Position numbers and translations under genes: made by a program. 40,000 bases of DNA from Prorocentrum cordatum (lineage: Eukaryota; Sar; Dinophyceae; Prorocentrales; Prorocentraceae), in the NCBI GenBank assembly GCA_963575745.1, contig CAUYUJ010016904.1, positions 62,724 through 102,723 of the forward strand. The letters are read 5' to 3'. Shown piece by piece: positions 1 through 9,878 of the stretch. Under the pieces are notes generated by a model, which saw only the letters and a list, made by a program, of their open reading frames with translations, did not search any database and was not told the DNA's origin. Numbering within the stretch: the stretch's first letter is position 1; each line of letters begins with the position of its first letter.

Positions 1-560
1 GCTTCAGAAAAGTGGATTACCCCCGGATCCGGTTTTTTGTTGACGCTCGTTTTCCCTTGCAAAAAACAATAGAAAATGAAAATTCTTGTTCTTAGTTGAT
101 CAAATTTCAAGAATCCCTTGCAAAAAATAAGGTAAAGTGGACATTCGCGCTCGCAAGACGAAATCCTTCCAAAACCTTAGGTTTCGTAGCGATTTTAACA
201 TAAAAACATCAAAAACCCAATGGTTTTTTAAGAAAAAATTGTCAAAATGTCCTTCCGCGCGCTCTTGCGGATTCATAGGAAACACACCACTTTTTAAACA
301 TTTCTGTCAAAAGGGTCTTTGCGTGCTACTTCTTCAGGTGCTTTGAACTTCTCCAACAACGGTTGCGCGCCTGCGAGGGCCACCATCCCTTGCAAAAAAT
401 GAGACGAAGTGCACATGCGCGCGGCCGCCGCGCGCGCATGTCGAAATCCTGCCAAACACAATGGGTTTTCAATAATTTCAAGATGCGATGTTCAGAAAAC
501 ATATGAAAACGCACTACTTTCTCATCCGAAAAATCTCGAAATCCATTCGCGGTCTCTTGA
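1..560. repeat. Short dispersed repeat copies, no gene seen
   Basis: No convincing coding sequence. Two diverged copies of one repeat can be aligned by eye at about 115-175 and 388-460. Both begin CCCTTGCAAAAAAT, pass through a CAT-CGCGC core and end CGAAATCCT-CCAAA. A third partial copy starts near 54. The second copy carries a perfect 11-bp inverted repeat (413-441). Confidence 0.55.
413..441. repeat. Perfect 11-bp inverted repeat (GC hairpin)
   Basis: The left arm ACATGCGCGCG (413-423) is the exact reverse complement of the right arm (431-441), around a 7-nt loop. The related repeat copy at 115-175 lacks the arms, so the palindrome is a feature of only one copy. Confidence 0.8.
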
Positions 561-569
561 TGAATCTTT

Positions 570-945
570 AAAACCCAAGATGGCCCCAACAGGCGCGCAA
601 GATGGCCCCAAGAGGCGTCCATGAGGCCCAAAGAGGCGCCCAAGATGGTCCCAAGAGGCTTCAAGAGGACTCCAAGAGGCCCCCAAGAGGTTCCAGAGAG
701 GCTCCAAGGTGGCTCCAAGAGACCCCCAAGATGGCCCCAGGAGGCGTTCTAGAGGCCCCAAGAGTCCGCCGTGAGGGTCCAATAAGCCCCCAAGAGGCCC
801 CAAGATGGTTCCAAGGAGCCCCCCAAAGGCTCTCAAGTGGACCCAAAACCGCGCCAGGAGGCTTCCCCCCTTCCCCAAGAGGACCCCAAGCGGCCCCAGG
901 ACCCCAAGCGGCCCCCCTTCCCCAAGAGGACCCCAAGCGGCCCCA
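570..945. repeat. Degenerate CCAAGAGG-type short tandem array
   Basis: Irregular tandem repetition of 9-13 bp units around CCCAAGAGG and CCAAGATGG. The long open frames on both strands here are by-products of the repeat. The same family recurs at 9085-9640, 13875-14070, 15520-16200 and 16880-18110. Confidence 0.7.
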
Positions 946-947
946 AG

Positions 948-1664
948 ATCAACAACGACCCGGAGTACCAGCACAGTATGGGGGGCATCGCCGAGCCCGA
1001 ATGGCTGTACTTCGACGCGTACTTTTACGCGAACGCGGTATTCGGGAACTTCTCGGTATTCCAGGATGAGAGGCTTGGGAAGCCCATTGGCTACCTTGTG
1101 CACGTATTCGACACGCTGTGCACCGCAGCAGGTATCGTCGCCTGGAAAGCCAACCTCTTCGTCCACCCGGGCCAGTGGGTGTATCGCAGTATGCGGTATT
1201 TGCTCGGTCAGCTCGCTATTCCCATTCATGCGGAGATCGTATCCGGCCTCTCCTACAGGGCCCTGGCCACCTTGGACGTATTCATTGCGTACCACGCGGC
1301 CTTCATGGGTACGGACCCGCAGAAAATGGCCCTTTGGAACGTATCCCCTGAGGTCGGCACAGAGATCACGTATCCGCGTCAAGACCAGTGGTGGTGGTTG
1401 CCCGTATGGCGGTCGTATGGTCAGAGCGACGAGCTTCCGAACATGCTCGATTACCAGGCCTTGCCACCGCAGGTCCACAACGTGCTCGCGGTAGCACTGC
1501 CGTATGCAAGCACCGGCCTTCCCGCCAGCAGGCGTATCGGCAATCTCATTGGGCATCTGGGACCGCACGGGTATCAGCCAGGCCCGCACGTGTATCAGCC
1601 AGGCAGCCGGGCACCCACGCGCCCGCTCCGCGCCATCGCAGACGACGATGCGTCGCGCCTTTAG
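948..1664 (+). CDS. Unrecognised coding-like segment, possibly an exon
   Basis: I do not recognise this protein. The frame is open from the CCAAGAGG array into about 238 codons of globular-looking sequence. It is rich in Tyr, Trp and Phe (for example DAYFYANAVFGNF and QWWWLPVW) and ends in a short Tyr-Gln-Pro-Gly repeat before a TAG at 1662-1664. The first in-frame ATG is 978. CCCCAAG immediately before 948 could instead be a splice acceptor, making this a terminal exon. Base use is odd: the tetranucleotide GTAT occurs about 20 times, and TAT is almost never preceded by another base. It does not match the eIF4A N-terminus, so it is either a separate gene or an old insertion. A retroelement fragment or a novel protein are both possible. 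Confidence 0.4.
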   Translation: MNNDPEYQHSMGGIAEPEWLYFDAYFYANAVFGNFSVFQDERLGKPIGYLVHVFDTLCTAAGIVAWKANLFVHPGQWVYRSMRYLLGQLAIPIHAEIVSGLSYRALATLDVFIAYHAAFMGTDPQKMALWNVSPEVGTEITYPRQDQWWWLPVWRSYGQSDELPNMLDYQALPPQVHNVLAVALPYASTGLPASRRIGNLIGHLGPHGYQPGPHVYQPGSRAPTRPLRAIADDDASRL

Positions 1665-2376
1665 TATGCTTCTGGATGCGAAGACCATTCGGTTGAGTAT
1701 ACCCCTACGTGTGACTGGACCTGTTTGCGAAAGCAGGAGAAAGTATGGCACCCCTTTGTGTCCAGAGCCGCGCCGTCTGCGTTCTTCCTTTCTCGCTTCT
1801 CTCCTTTCCTCCTTGTCCTGCTCCTCCTCCCCCTCTTCCGCCTTGGAGCCGTATTGGAACTGTCGATGGCCATCTCCCTTTCTCCCTCGCATGTCTGCTT
1901 GTACATACGTATAATTTCAGAACTTACCGTGCATGCGATCGTTTACAACATGGTGGACCGTGCGTATGTCACGAACCTTGTATACATGTGTTTCTCTCCC
2001 TCCGTCTGGCTGTGCACGCGCGCGTTGGGCACTGAGAGTTAGGATCATAGCGCCATGAGTCTATGAGCAATGCATGCGTCATCCTTGGGACTGTATAACA
2101 TCAGTGTAACACATGTACTTCTGTAATCGCATCCCCACGAATTTGCCCCAAAAATGTGACCAACTATCTTGGCACTGCGTACCATCTCACGTGTACCGTG
2201 TACCACATCATATGTAACAGATGTGATCAACCTCTGTGGGTGTGTACCCCACGCCAGTGTAGTAGCCAGGGTCGTCCGCACGCCACGAAGTGAAGTGTCC
2301 CAACGTCATAGGGCGGGAAGCTGGGTGTGGGTGGTCTCGAAGAGTCGTTTGGATATTTGGTAGAGCTTGAACGGCC

Positions 2377-2393
2377 CCCCCACGAAGTGGGGG
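2377..2393. repeat. 7-bp perfect hairpin with GAA loop
   Basis: CCCCCAC (2377-2383), loop GAA, GTGGGGG (2387-2393). The core CACGAAGTG also occurs at about 2284. Reverse-complement-like cores (CACG-3 nt-CGTG) recur in the minisatellite at 5138-5480. Confidence 0.7.
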
Positions 2394-2456
2394 TATTGGC
2401 TGGTGTCGCAAGAAAACCCTGGCACTGGGGAGAACACTGAGCGTTCGGGTAAAATG

Positions 2457-2489
<33 letters not shown>

Positions 2490-2560
2490 GCTGTTGTTGT
2501 TATTATTCTTGTCGTTGTTGTTGTTGTTGATGTTGTTGTGGATGATGTTGTTGTTGCGGC
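2457..2560. repeat. (GTT)n microsatellite
   Basis: Near-perfect trinucleotide run with interruptions. The poly-Val and poly-Leu open frames across it are artefacts. Confidence 0.9.
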
Positions 2561-2796
2561 TTCTGGGCCAGGAAACGGCCTCCTCAGGCCGAGCACGAGG
2601 AACAGCCGGCCACTATGTTTTCCTGGCGTCGCCCAGATTTGAGGGCGCCCCATTTCTGCCCATGCTCCCTCGAAGGGACCTCTGTCTCTCGCGTGTGTTT
2701 AGCCTCCCGCTCCCCCCTGCTCCCCCTCCTGCAGGACCTGAGAGGAAAGAGGATGAGGAGGAAGAGGATGAGGAGGATGTTATGCTCATAGGAATA

Positions 2797-2870
2797 CGGC
2801 AGATGAGGAGGAGGAGGAGGAGGAGGAGGAGGAGGAGGAGGAAGAGGAGGAGGAGGCGGTCGATGAGGAG
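2797..2870. repeat. (GAG)n microsatellite
   Basis: Purine-only GAG/GGA repeat with minor interruptions. Confidence 0.85.
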
Positions 2871-4142
2871 GAAGTGGGGAAGGAGTAGTGGGATAAGTCG
2901 CTAACATGAACAGGCATAGTCTAGTTGCAATACGCTCCTGCGCCGTTCTATCCATGAATGCTCGTGCCTTCGTGTTTGCAATACCCGTCTGATTCCGCAA
3001 CCACCTCCTCGTTCCTTGTTATCTTCTTCTGTCCTACCCTCCCTTGGATTTCTCTCGTCCCTTATCTGTCCTTTCATCCCTCCCTCATCCCTTCACACTC
3101 CTCCATCCTCTATCCCCGCCTCACCCTCCTCTTCCCTATCCCTCCTCCTTCCGGAATTCCCTCGCCTCCTCCCTTCCCTCTCATTTTCATTCCCGTCTCC
3201 AAGTCCTTTTTTTTTTTTCTCTCTCTCTCTCTCTCTTTCCTTCCTCTTTCATGCTGCTTCTCTCTTCGTCGTTTCGTGTGTGCGCGCAAGAGGGGCCCGT
3301 TTTTACGCCAACCGCCTTGCATCTTTTGTTGCTTGCTTGCTCGGCCGCTTGCAGGCTTACCATGTTGCGAGGCTGCTTGCAACATTGCTGGTGCTTCTTG
3401 CAAAGGTCACCAGCTGTCTCCCTTGCTTGCTTGGTCGCTTTCTAGTGAAAAGGGCGAGCCAGTGTACTTCAGGACAGCCTGCCAATGTCGGCTTGCCCGG
3501 ATCCACGCCTGCTTGCAACCGCCTTTGTGTGCAAGTCTTTTTGCTTGCTTGCCCGCCTGCATCCTTGCTTATTTAACGTGCTGCTAACTTTCTAGATGTC
3601 TTGCAAGCTTGTTTGCTTGCACACCTCCTTGCAATCTAGCTGACGCTCTTACTTATGAGCCGTCAAGCTATCCTGCGCACTTGCCCGCTTGCGTGTTTGA
3701 TTGCAAGGCTTGATATCGTGTTTTATACTTTGTCTGCCTAGTTGTATGCTTGATGCCGTGGAATATTATGTTCTCTTTAGTAGATGGCCTGTTTGGCCCC
3801 GCCGTGCCAGCCCGTCTTGGTGATGCCGCGCGGGCGGCCTTTGCCACTGGAAGCTGTCAGTTGGGAGCAGGGACGTATGTTGTCAAATACTGTATACATG
3901 TCTTGCAAGCCATCTTGGCAATTCCGCAGTGGCATCGCAATACGATGTCATCATACATGTGCCTGCCCGCGCGTACACATGTGTTACGGTATTGGCGAAG
4001 TTGTGTTACTCGCATTGCTTGCGCGCTTGCGCTTTCATGTTTTTTTGTCTGCTTACTGGCAGCCTTACCTTGCACTTTCCCCACAATGTGACCATGTCGA
4101 TGCTTGTTGCCTGACTTCTTTCTCCTTCCTCACCCTCCCGAG

Positions 4143-4261
4143 GTATCCGGCAGTTCTACGTGGCCATCGAGAAGGAGGAATGGAAGCTGGATACGCTGTG
4201 CGATCTGTACGAGACCCTGACCATCACCCAGGCGATCATCTACTGCAACACGCGGCGCAAG
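4143..4261 (+). CDS. eIF4A: eIF4A exon: linker and helicase motif IV
   Basis: Encodes about 39 residues matching eIF4A at the start of the second RecA lobe: [14 protein letters not shown], then [13 protein letters not shown], then the motif IV strand IIYCNTRRK. The preceding AG (4141-4142) is the acceptor; GT at 4143-4144 completes a Gly codon begun in the upstream exon. The exon ends in phase 0 at AAG (4261). The next bases are GCTTGG, a GC donor, and then a GGA microsatellite. eIF4A is the ATP-dependent RNA helicase subunit of the cap-binding complex. The upstream helicase motifs (Q, I, DEAD, SAT) are not in the window. Family assignment is firm; exact exon ends are inferred from continuity with the next exon. 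Confidence 0.92.
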
Positions 4262-4728
4262 GCTTGGAGGAGGAGGAGGAGGAGGAGGAGGAGGAGGAGG
4301 AGAAAGGATGAAAAAGATGAGGAGGAGGCGTTGCACCATGGGCCAAACCAGCGTAGCTCCCGGCTTCCAGCTTGTGGTGGTGTCAGTTTCCCCCACGTGT
4401 TGAGCGCGAGGATCCTGTTGCCCCTGCCCCAGGCATCGAGGACTCTCTTGTGACCGCCGACGTCGGCGTCCTCGTCTTGCTCCTTGATTTTCCTCTTCCA
4501 CCCGGGATCCTATTTGGGAGCGTTTTTTGTTGGGCCGTCCATAGGGGCTACACTCTGACGCAAGAAACTTCTCGCCAGAAGCGGGAACCGCCTAGCAGGA
4601 TCGAGCAGCACGGGGGCCTCGCCTCATTTCCAAAGCCCCGTCGGCAGTATCAGAAGCCCCGTCGGCAGAATCGCGCATTTCTTCTAGCCATCCATCCGGG
4701 TGGGTCGCTTGTGCTCCCCGACTGCGAG
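4262..4728 (+). other. eIF4A intron 1 (467 bp, GC-AG)
   Basis: Begins GCTTGG and ends GCGAG. It starts with a GGA repeat (4265-4302) directly after the donor. The remainder is unremarkable, with two tandem copies of a CAGAAGCCCCGTCGGCAG-like unit at about 4635-4670. No gene inside. Confidence 0.75.
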
Positions 4729-4806
4729 GTGGACTTCCTCGCCGACCAGCTGAGCAAGCGGGACTTCACGATCTCCACGATGCACGCGGAGCTCGACCAG
4801 AAGGAG
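4729..4806 (+). CDS. eIF4A: eIF4A exon: VDFLADQL to DQKE segment
   Basis: 26 codons, VDFLADQLSKRDFTI then STMHAELDQKE, corresponding to the eIF4A stretch around motif IVa where other eukaryotes have ALHGDMDQKER. The usual HGD is HAE here, a noticeable substitution. The acceptor is GAG before GTG. The exon ends in phase 0 at GAG (4806) and is followed by GCGCCC, another GC donor. If unspliced the frame would hit a stop at 4822-4824. The join to the exon at 8593 gives the expected continuous protein. Confidence 0.9.
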
Positions 4807-5137
4807 GCGCCCTCGACCTCGTAGATTCTCCGCTCCCGCCTTCCTCTTGATGAGAAAAGGCGCAGGAAGGTGATGAGCCCCCGCGTCTCATCCACTGCCC
4901 CGTCGCCCTCGTGCTCACCTCCTCTTCCGCTGCCTCATCGTCGTCCTCGTCCTTGCATCTCCCGTTTCCCCTCCTGTGTTTTCTGATGTTTCCCGGCCAT
5001 CTTGTGGCGCTGGGCCACCGCTGTGACGGGACGTCAATCCGCGTCGTCCTTTCTCCGTCGTCCCGTCTCTCCTCTCCTTCCTCCTTCTTGCCTCCCCGTC
5101 CCTGCCGCACCTCTCCGCGTGCCAATCACTTCGGGGC

Positions 5138-5480
5138 ACCCCCCGCACGTTCCGTGGCCCCTTGGGGGAGATCCACCGAAGGCCCTCGGAGGAGGGTTTC
5201 GCATGCGGATCTCCACACATTTCGGCACAGCCCTCACACGTTGCGTGGCCCCATACGTAGCCCCATCGAAGCCACCCGAGAGGGGGTTTTCGCATGCGGT
5301 CGTTCACCAATGTCTAGGAGGGGGGTTTCGCATGCGGTCATTTCTTTACACCCCTCACGTTTCGTGGCCCGACGTGCAGCCCCACCGAATGCCCCAGTGG
5401 CAGGGCCCGCATGCGCCCCCGCGCCCATCCTGGAACACCCCTCGCACGCTTCGTGACCCCATAATTAGCTCCACCGAAAG
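5138..5480. repeat. Irregular minisatellite with CACG-nnn-CGTG cores
   Basis: About four units of 80-120 bp. Each contains a CACG + 3 nt + CGTG mini-palindrome or one mismatch of it (near 5146, 5237, 5357 and 5446), followed by CCACCGAA-like sequence. Three copies of GGGTTTCGCATGCGG-like sequence sit between them. Confidence 0.65.
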
Positions 5481-6299
5481 CGGTACCCAAAACGCGGTAC
5501 TCACAAGCGCACGTGGTTGGGTCATTCGCCACGGAGATGTCGTATCTTCCTGTTCGCACCTTGGCCTTCGCACCTCGTCCTCCACTTCGCCTTCGTCCTC
5601 ATCATCGTCATCATCGTCGCCATCATCATCAGGTATAGGAGGAAGGAGAGCACGGCCATGCAACTGGTTCAGAACTATCGGAGGGTCTAGTCCCTGCACT
5701 GGAACGTGTTCGATCAGGATTCCCCACGAACTGCAAACCAAAGCTCAGAGACAGCTTTGCTTTCCCTGCGGATCCACCATGCTTTTCTTCAAGTCCGTGG
5801 TAGTATTGTGGATCGTGTATTCCTTTGGTTGCGGTGCGCCTGCGCTCAGCTGACCCCGTTGGTTTGGTCTGCCATGCTCAGAAGTGATGGCAATGTTGGG
5901 GCCACCTCAGCGATATTTCGGCAGGGCCGTCTCCATTGTCGCTTCGCATGCTGTGCAACATGCGGCGGCTGTCTCTTGCACTATTATCACTGCCGCGTCG
6001 TGAGTCCTCTCCTGTCCGCGGTCTTTTAGCAACATGTCGCTGACAGTGTGTGTGTGTGTGTGTGCGTGTTGTGTACGTCTTCCGAATGCCTCGATCGCCG
6101 TAAACTGCATCGCCTGTTCCTCGTGCGTGATCTGTTGTAAATTACTCTTAATGTATTAAGAGCACGGAACAGGTGGGGGCCAGAGTGTCTTCGTCCGCTC
6201 GTCCTTGCCCGCGCCCGAGCTATCGCCAAGAAGAGGCAAACAGCGCGAGCTGCTCTCGCCCGAGGATGAGCTGCGCCCGGGGAGAGTGCAGTGATCGTC

Positions 6300-6497
6300 G
6301 TCGTTGGCGTCGTCGTCATTGTCATCATCAGCATCACCGTCACCATCAACATCGCTATCACCATCACCACCACCACCATCACCGCCACCACCATCACTGT
6401 CGCCACCATCATCGCCATCAACATCACCTTCATCATCACCATCAGCATCATCAGCATCACCATCATCATTATCATCCTTATCATCACTACCATTCTT

Positions 6498-6580
<83 letters not shown>
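6300..6580. repeat. (CAT)n / (CAN)n microsatellite
   Basis: The left part is interrupted CAC/CAT. From about 6499 to 6579 it is an almost pure CAT run. It gives poly-His, poly-Ile, poly-Ser, poly-Asp and poly-Met frames on the two strands, none of them credible proteins. Confidence 0.92.
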
Positions 6581-6766
6581 TCCGTCCCCGCTCTCGCTCG
6601 CTGACCCAGCGCTCTTCATTTCCCCCCCCTCCTTTCTCCCTTCTGCCCATCCTCCTTTCTCTGCCCCCCCTCCTCCGGAGGCGGGCGCGGGGCTCGAAGT
6701 GTGCCCCGGCGGGGGCTCGCCCGAACGCTCTGGAGACAGACGTTCAGGTTCCCGCGGGGCCCTCAT

Positions 6767-6864
6767 CGCGCGGAGTCTTCGGAGATGGTCCCGTCATGAT
6801 CCCTTGGTGCCTGGAACATGCTCCCCTGGTGCCTCACCGCGCGGAGTCTTCGGAGATGGTCCCG
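6767..6864. repeat. 27-bp direct repeat, 71 bp apart
   Basis: Identical 27-bp copies at 6767-6793 and 6838-6864 beginning CGCGCGGAGTCTTCGG. The spacer also holds a shorter CCTTGGTGCCTGG / CCCTGGTGCCTC echo. Confidence 0.8.
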
Positions 6865-6912
6865 AGGCGGCAATCAGGGCGGCATCGTGCGAGATCTCGT
6901 GTCCGTGGCTGA

Positions 6913-8240
6913 CGCTCCCTGAAGCCCGTCTTCGCGGCGCGTCCTCGCCCCGAGGCCGAAGCTGCTGAGTTTTGGGGCCGCTCGACGTCTGACTTCCCCG
7001 CTCTTGACTTCCACATCCCCTCTGAGAAAGAGCTGGCACAGTTTCTGAGCCGAGCGCGGGTCTCGGCTCCAGGACCAGATCGTCGCACGCACGCTGCGTT
7101 GAAAGGCAACCCTGAATGCCCCTCCGTCCTCTATCGCTTCCGCCTTTCCCTCATGGGCGGCAAGCTCACCCCAGCTGGCCTGAACCACAGCATGTTCGCT
7201 TTCACTCCCAAGGGCGAGGGGCCTAGGGACACCACAGACTGCGTGCGAGAGACGGGGATACTCCGACCCCTCATGCTCAATAATTGGGGCAGCAAGCTCC
7301 TCTCGGCTGTGGTCAGCGAACAATTGCAGCACATGGTGGTTCAACAGACCCACGGGGTCCAACAAGGTTTTGTAAAGGAGCGAACCATGGCTTGCAAGAT
7401 CGTCAGCATGGACTCGGCTGCTAGGAGGGCGAGCGTCGTAGATGCGGACACGGATCCATTTTGCTTAGATTTTGATGTTCGCGCGGCTTTTACCAGTATG
7501 AGCCAGACCTGGCTGCGCATGGTGCTGGAGAGGTCACGCATTCCGCAGAGTATCCGGTGGGTCGTGCTTGCTCTAGGTTCCGACGCTCCTACGCACATGC
7601 TAATAGGGTCAGAGGCAATCCCAATGTTTGCAATCACCGCCGGCGTTCCCCAGGGCTGCCATCCCTCCCCGGGCCTCTTTGGGCCCTTGGGTTCGACCTT
7701 TTCCTCCGCCGCCTCGTCGCTCCTCTCTCCCAACAAAGCTGCAGCCACTGGGCGCCTGCGCGGATGATGTAGGAGTTGTCCTGAATCAGACTCGACTCCG
7801 GCCCCTCCTATCTGTCACCCTCGTGCTCGCCAAGCGCTTGGCCGGTCCAGCACTGCAGGCCAAAAAGTGCGTAGCAGCTCCGTTGGCAGTCGCGTGCGCG
7901 ATGATGGAGTGTACCCGGATCTCCCAGCTCATTGCTCAGCTTGTCCCCGAGTGGGCATCACTTCAGGTGCGCGCGTGGGCCGAGTATCTCGGGGTGCTAA
8001 TCGGTCCCTGGGCCAGCCTGCGCGAATTGTGGCGCGCGGCCGGCAAAAAATAATGTTTCAGGATTTGTTCGATTGCCCGCAACCGCGCTCCCTGCGAGGC
8101 GGCCATAAGACTGTACGAGAGCACATGCTTATCAGTTCTTGGGTACCCTGCTCAGTTTTCCCGCTGTGCCGAGAAACCGCTCGCACATCCGATTTCGCCC
8201 TCCACGAACTCCTCAGCCTCCCTCCCCCCTCCCAGTAGTT
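6913..8240 (+). pseudogene. Decayed LINE reverse transcriptase
   Basis: The frame from about 6913 reads into SAPGPD, the conserved N-terminal box of non-LTR reverse transcriptases. It continues with RETGILRPLMLNNWGSKLL, then GVQQGFVKERT, then motif A as LDFDVRAAFTSM (about 7465-7500), then GVPQGCHPSPGLF (about 7636-7674). The catalytic box ACADDVGVVL appears in another frame at about 7757-7786, so there is a frameshift near 7680. A further shift after 8053 precedes the thumb-like SVLGYPAQF stretch (8130-8160). No endonuclease domain or complete C-terminus is present. It lies within eIF4A intron 2 on the same strand as the gene. LINE identity is firm from motif order; the clade is not determined. 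Confidence 0.82.
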
Positions 8241-8389
8241 TTTCCCTGCGCGACCTTTCCTGGGTGCGCAGTTGGCTGCGACCAGCGTCTCCCACGAGTG
8301 TCCAAGTGTACTCTGCCGACTGTCTCGGCTCGACCCAACTGGTGGGTGGCGGAGGGCGGGGCGGAGGAAGATGAGGAAATGGAGCACTT

Positions 8390-8580
8390 GGAGGAGGAGG
8401 AGGAAGAAGAGGAGGGGGAAGAGGAGGAAGAGGAGAAGAATGAGGAGGAGGACGAGGAAGAGGAGGAGGAGGAGGAGGAGGAGGAGGAGGAGGAGGGAGG
8501 AGGGGAAAGGAGGGGGGAAGAGGAGGGGAGAGGAGGGAGGGGAGGGGGAGCTCCTCGAGGAGGGGAGAGGAGGGGTAGCT
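8390..8580. repeat. GAG/GGA purine tract before an exon
   Basis: Long purine-only stretch immediately upstream of the exon 3 acceptor, where most eukaryotic introns would have pyrimidines. Confidence 0.85.
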
Positions 8581-8592
8581 TCCCTGCCCCAG

Positions 8593-8682
8593 CGCGACCT
8601 CGTCATGCGCGAGTTCCGCTCCGGGTCGTCCCGCGTGCTCATCTCCACCGATCTGCTGGCGCGCGGCATCGACGTGCAGCAG
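8593..8682 (+). CDS. eIF4A: eIF4A exon: helicase motif V
   Basis: 30 codons beginning [14 protein letters not shown] and containing motif [20 protein letters not shown] and ARGID contact RNA and ATP in DEAD-box helicases. The [10 protein letters not shown] form points to eIF4A proper rather than eIF4A-III, which has VWARGLDVPQ. The acceptor is CCCCAG (AG at 8591-8592). The exon ends after CAG at 8682, followed by GTGCAG, the only GT donor seen in this gene. The exon is flanked by a purine tract on the left and by CCAAGAGG and microsatellite DNA on the right. Confidence 0.93.
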
Positions 8683-9084
8683 GTGCAGGGGCGCCCAGTG
8701 GAGACGGGAAGGCGGGGGAAGAGGACCGAGGAGGAGGGGGTCGAGTGTGGACCTTTCTGCACGTTTCTGACGAACGGTTTCTGCAGAAGCACGGGACGGA
8801 GCGGTGTTATATGTATATTGATTGCAGTGGATGGGCAGGGAAATATGATTATATCAGCATATACGTATAAATCCACGGAAGGGGTGTGTGTGTATATATA
8901 TATATATATGTATACATACACATATTTACACGTGCATGCATGCACATATCTCCCATACACTGGACCCTGGCCCCAGGGCCCCCGGCCGCAGCACGCAATG
9001 GGGCACTTGAGATTCACTAAGTTCCCCCTCCCCCCCTCGCGGCCTCCCCAGGGCCTCCCCAGAGCCTCCGCGGGGCTCCAGGGT

Positions 9085-9640
9085 AGGTTCCACAACGTGG
9101 CATCCGGACGGCCCCAGATGGCGTCAACACTGCCCAAGAGGCCCTCAAGACGTCTCACGACGGCTCCAAGAGGACCCCCGAGAGGGCCCGAAGATGTAAA
9201 CATTAGTTGTTCTTGGTAGGGAAACGCACATTTCTAGCAAATTCGCTTATGCGATTTTCGCACCGTCCAGCGTCCAAGAGGGCTCAAGAGGCCCCCGAGA
9301 GAGCCCCAAGACGGCGAAAGAGATCCCCAAGAGGGCCCCAAGACGGTCCAAGAGGCCTCCAAGACGGCCCAAGAGGCACTCAGGACCGCCCAAGACGGCC
9401 CCAAGAGGGGGGGGGGGCAGGGAGGGAATGCGAACCCACATTTCGAGGCCTCCGTCACAAGAGGATCCCGAAGACCGCTAGCAGGCCGCCAAGGACTGCC
9501 TGCGAGGACCCAAGAGGCCCAAGAGAGACCCGAAAGAGGCCCCGAAAGGCGCTGCGAGAGGCCTCAAAACTGCCTCCAAGAGGCTGCCCAGAGGTTTCCC
9601 CAGAGACCCGAACAGGCATTCAAGAGTTCTCAGGCGGCCC
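9085..9640. repeat. CCAAGAGG-type array, second block
   Basis: Same irregular 9-13 bp family as 570-945. Embedded at 9218-9238 is a GGGAAACGCACATTTCTAGC tag that resembles the tag punctuating the 342-bp repeats at 17.0-17.8 kb. Confidence 0.7.
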
Positions 9641-9878
9641 ATGGTAAATACTACAAGGTACATCTTGCAGGCCTAAAATTGAAGACACGGGTATGCGAAC
9701 ACTCTCCCCCTCACTCTTCCTCATCCTTTTTCTCGTCCTCCCCCTCCCGCGCCTCCTCATCCTCCTCTTCTCTCGCTGCTCTCGCCCGTCGGCATTAGAC
9801 CTCTGATCTCCATTTGAGTGACCTTGAGTCGCTGCTTAGCTTTCCAAGTTTGATGAGCCTTGCCATCGTCGCGCGAGC

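Larger units (their letters stand above)
1665..4140. other. Intergenic or intronic simple-sequence DNA
   Basis: No gene supported. Contents in order: pyrimidine-rich DNA (1780-1900), unremarkable sequence to 2360, a CCCCCAC-GAA-GTGGGGG hairpin (2377-2393), a GTT-rich tract (2457-2560), a GAG tract (2797-2870), CT-rich DNA (3010-3250) and a stretch crowded with CTTGC/GCTTGC words (about 3310-3720). The last 50 bases are pyrimidine-rich and could serve as the acceptor tract of the eIF4A exon at 4143. Confidence 0.6.
4807..8592 (+). other. eIF4A intron 2 (3.8 kb, GC-AG)
   Basis: Donor GCGCCC, acceptor CCCCAG before 8593. It contains TCC-rich DNA, the minisatellite at 5138-5480, a TG run (6046-6064), the CAT tract (6300-6580), a 27-bp direct repeat and a decayed LINE. 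The last 200 bases before the acceptor are mostly GGA/GAG purine repeat, leaving only about 15 nt of mixed pyrimidine before the AG. Confidence 0.75.

Noticed and set aside
948-1664. N-terminal exon of eIF4A
   Set aside because: None of the N-lobe helicase motifs (Q, AxxGxGKT, DEAD, SAT) is present in the translation.
522-1892. Long minus-strand frame of about 456 codons
   Set aside because: It is composed of the antisense of the CCAAGAGG array and of the plus-strand coding-like segment, with no protein texture of its own.
6026-6968. Poly-Met, poly-Asp, poly-His and poly-Ile frames
   Set aside because: Translations of the CAT microsatellite in different frames.
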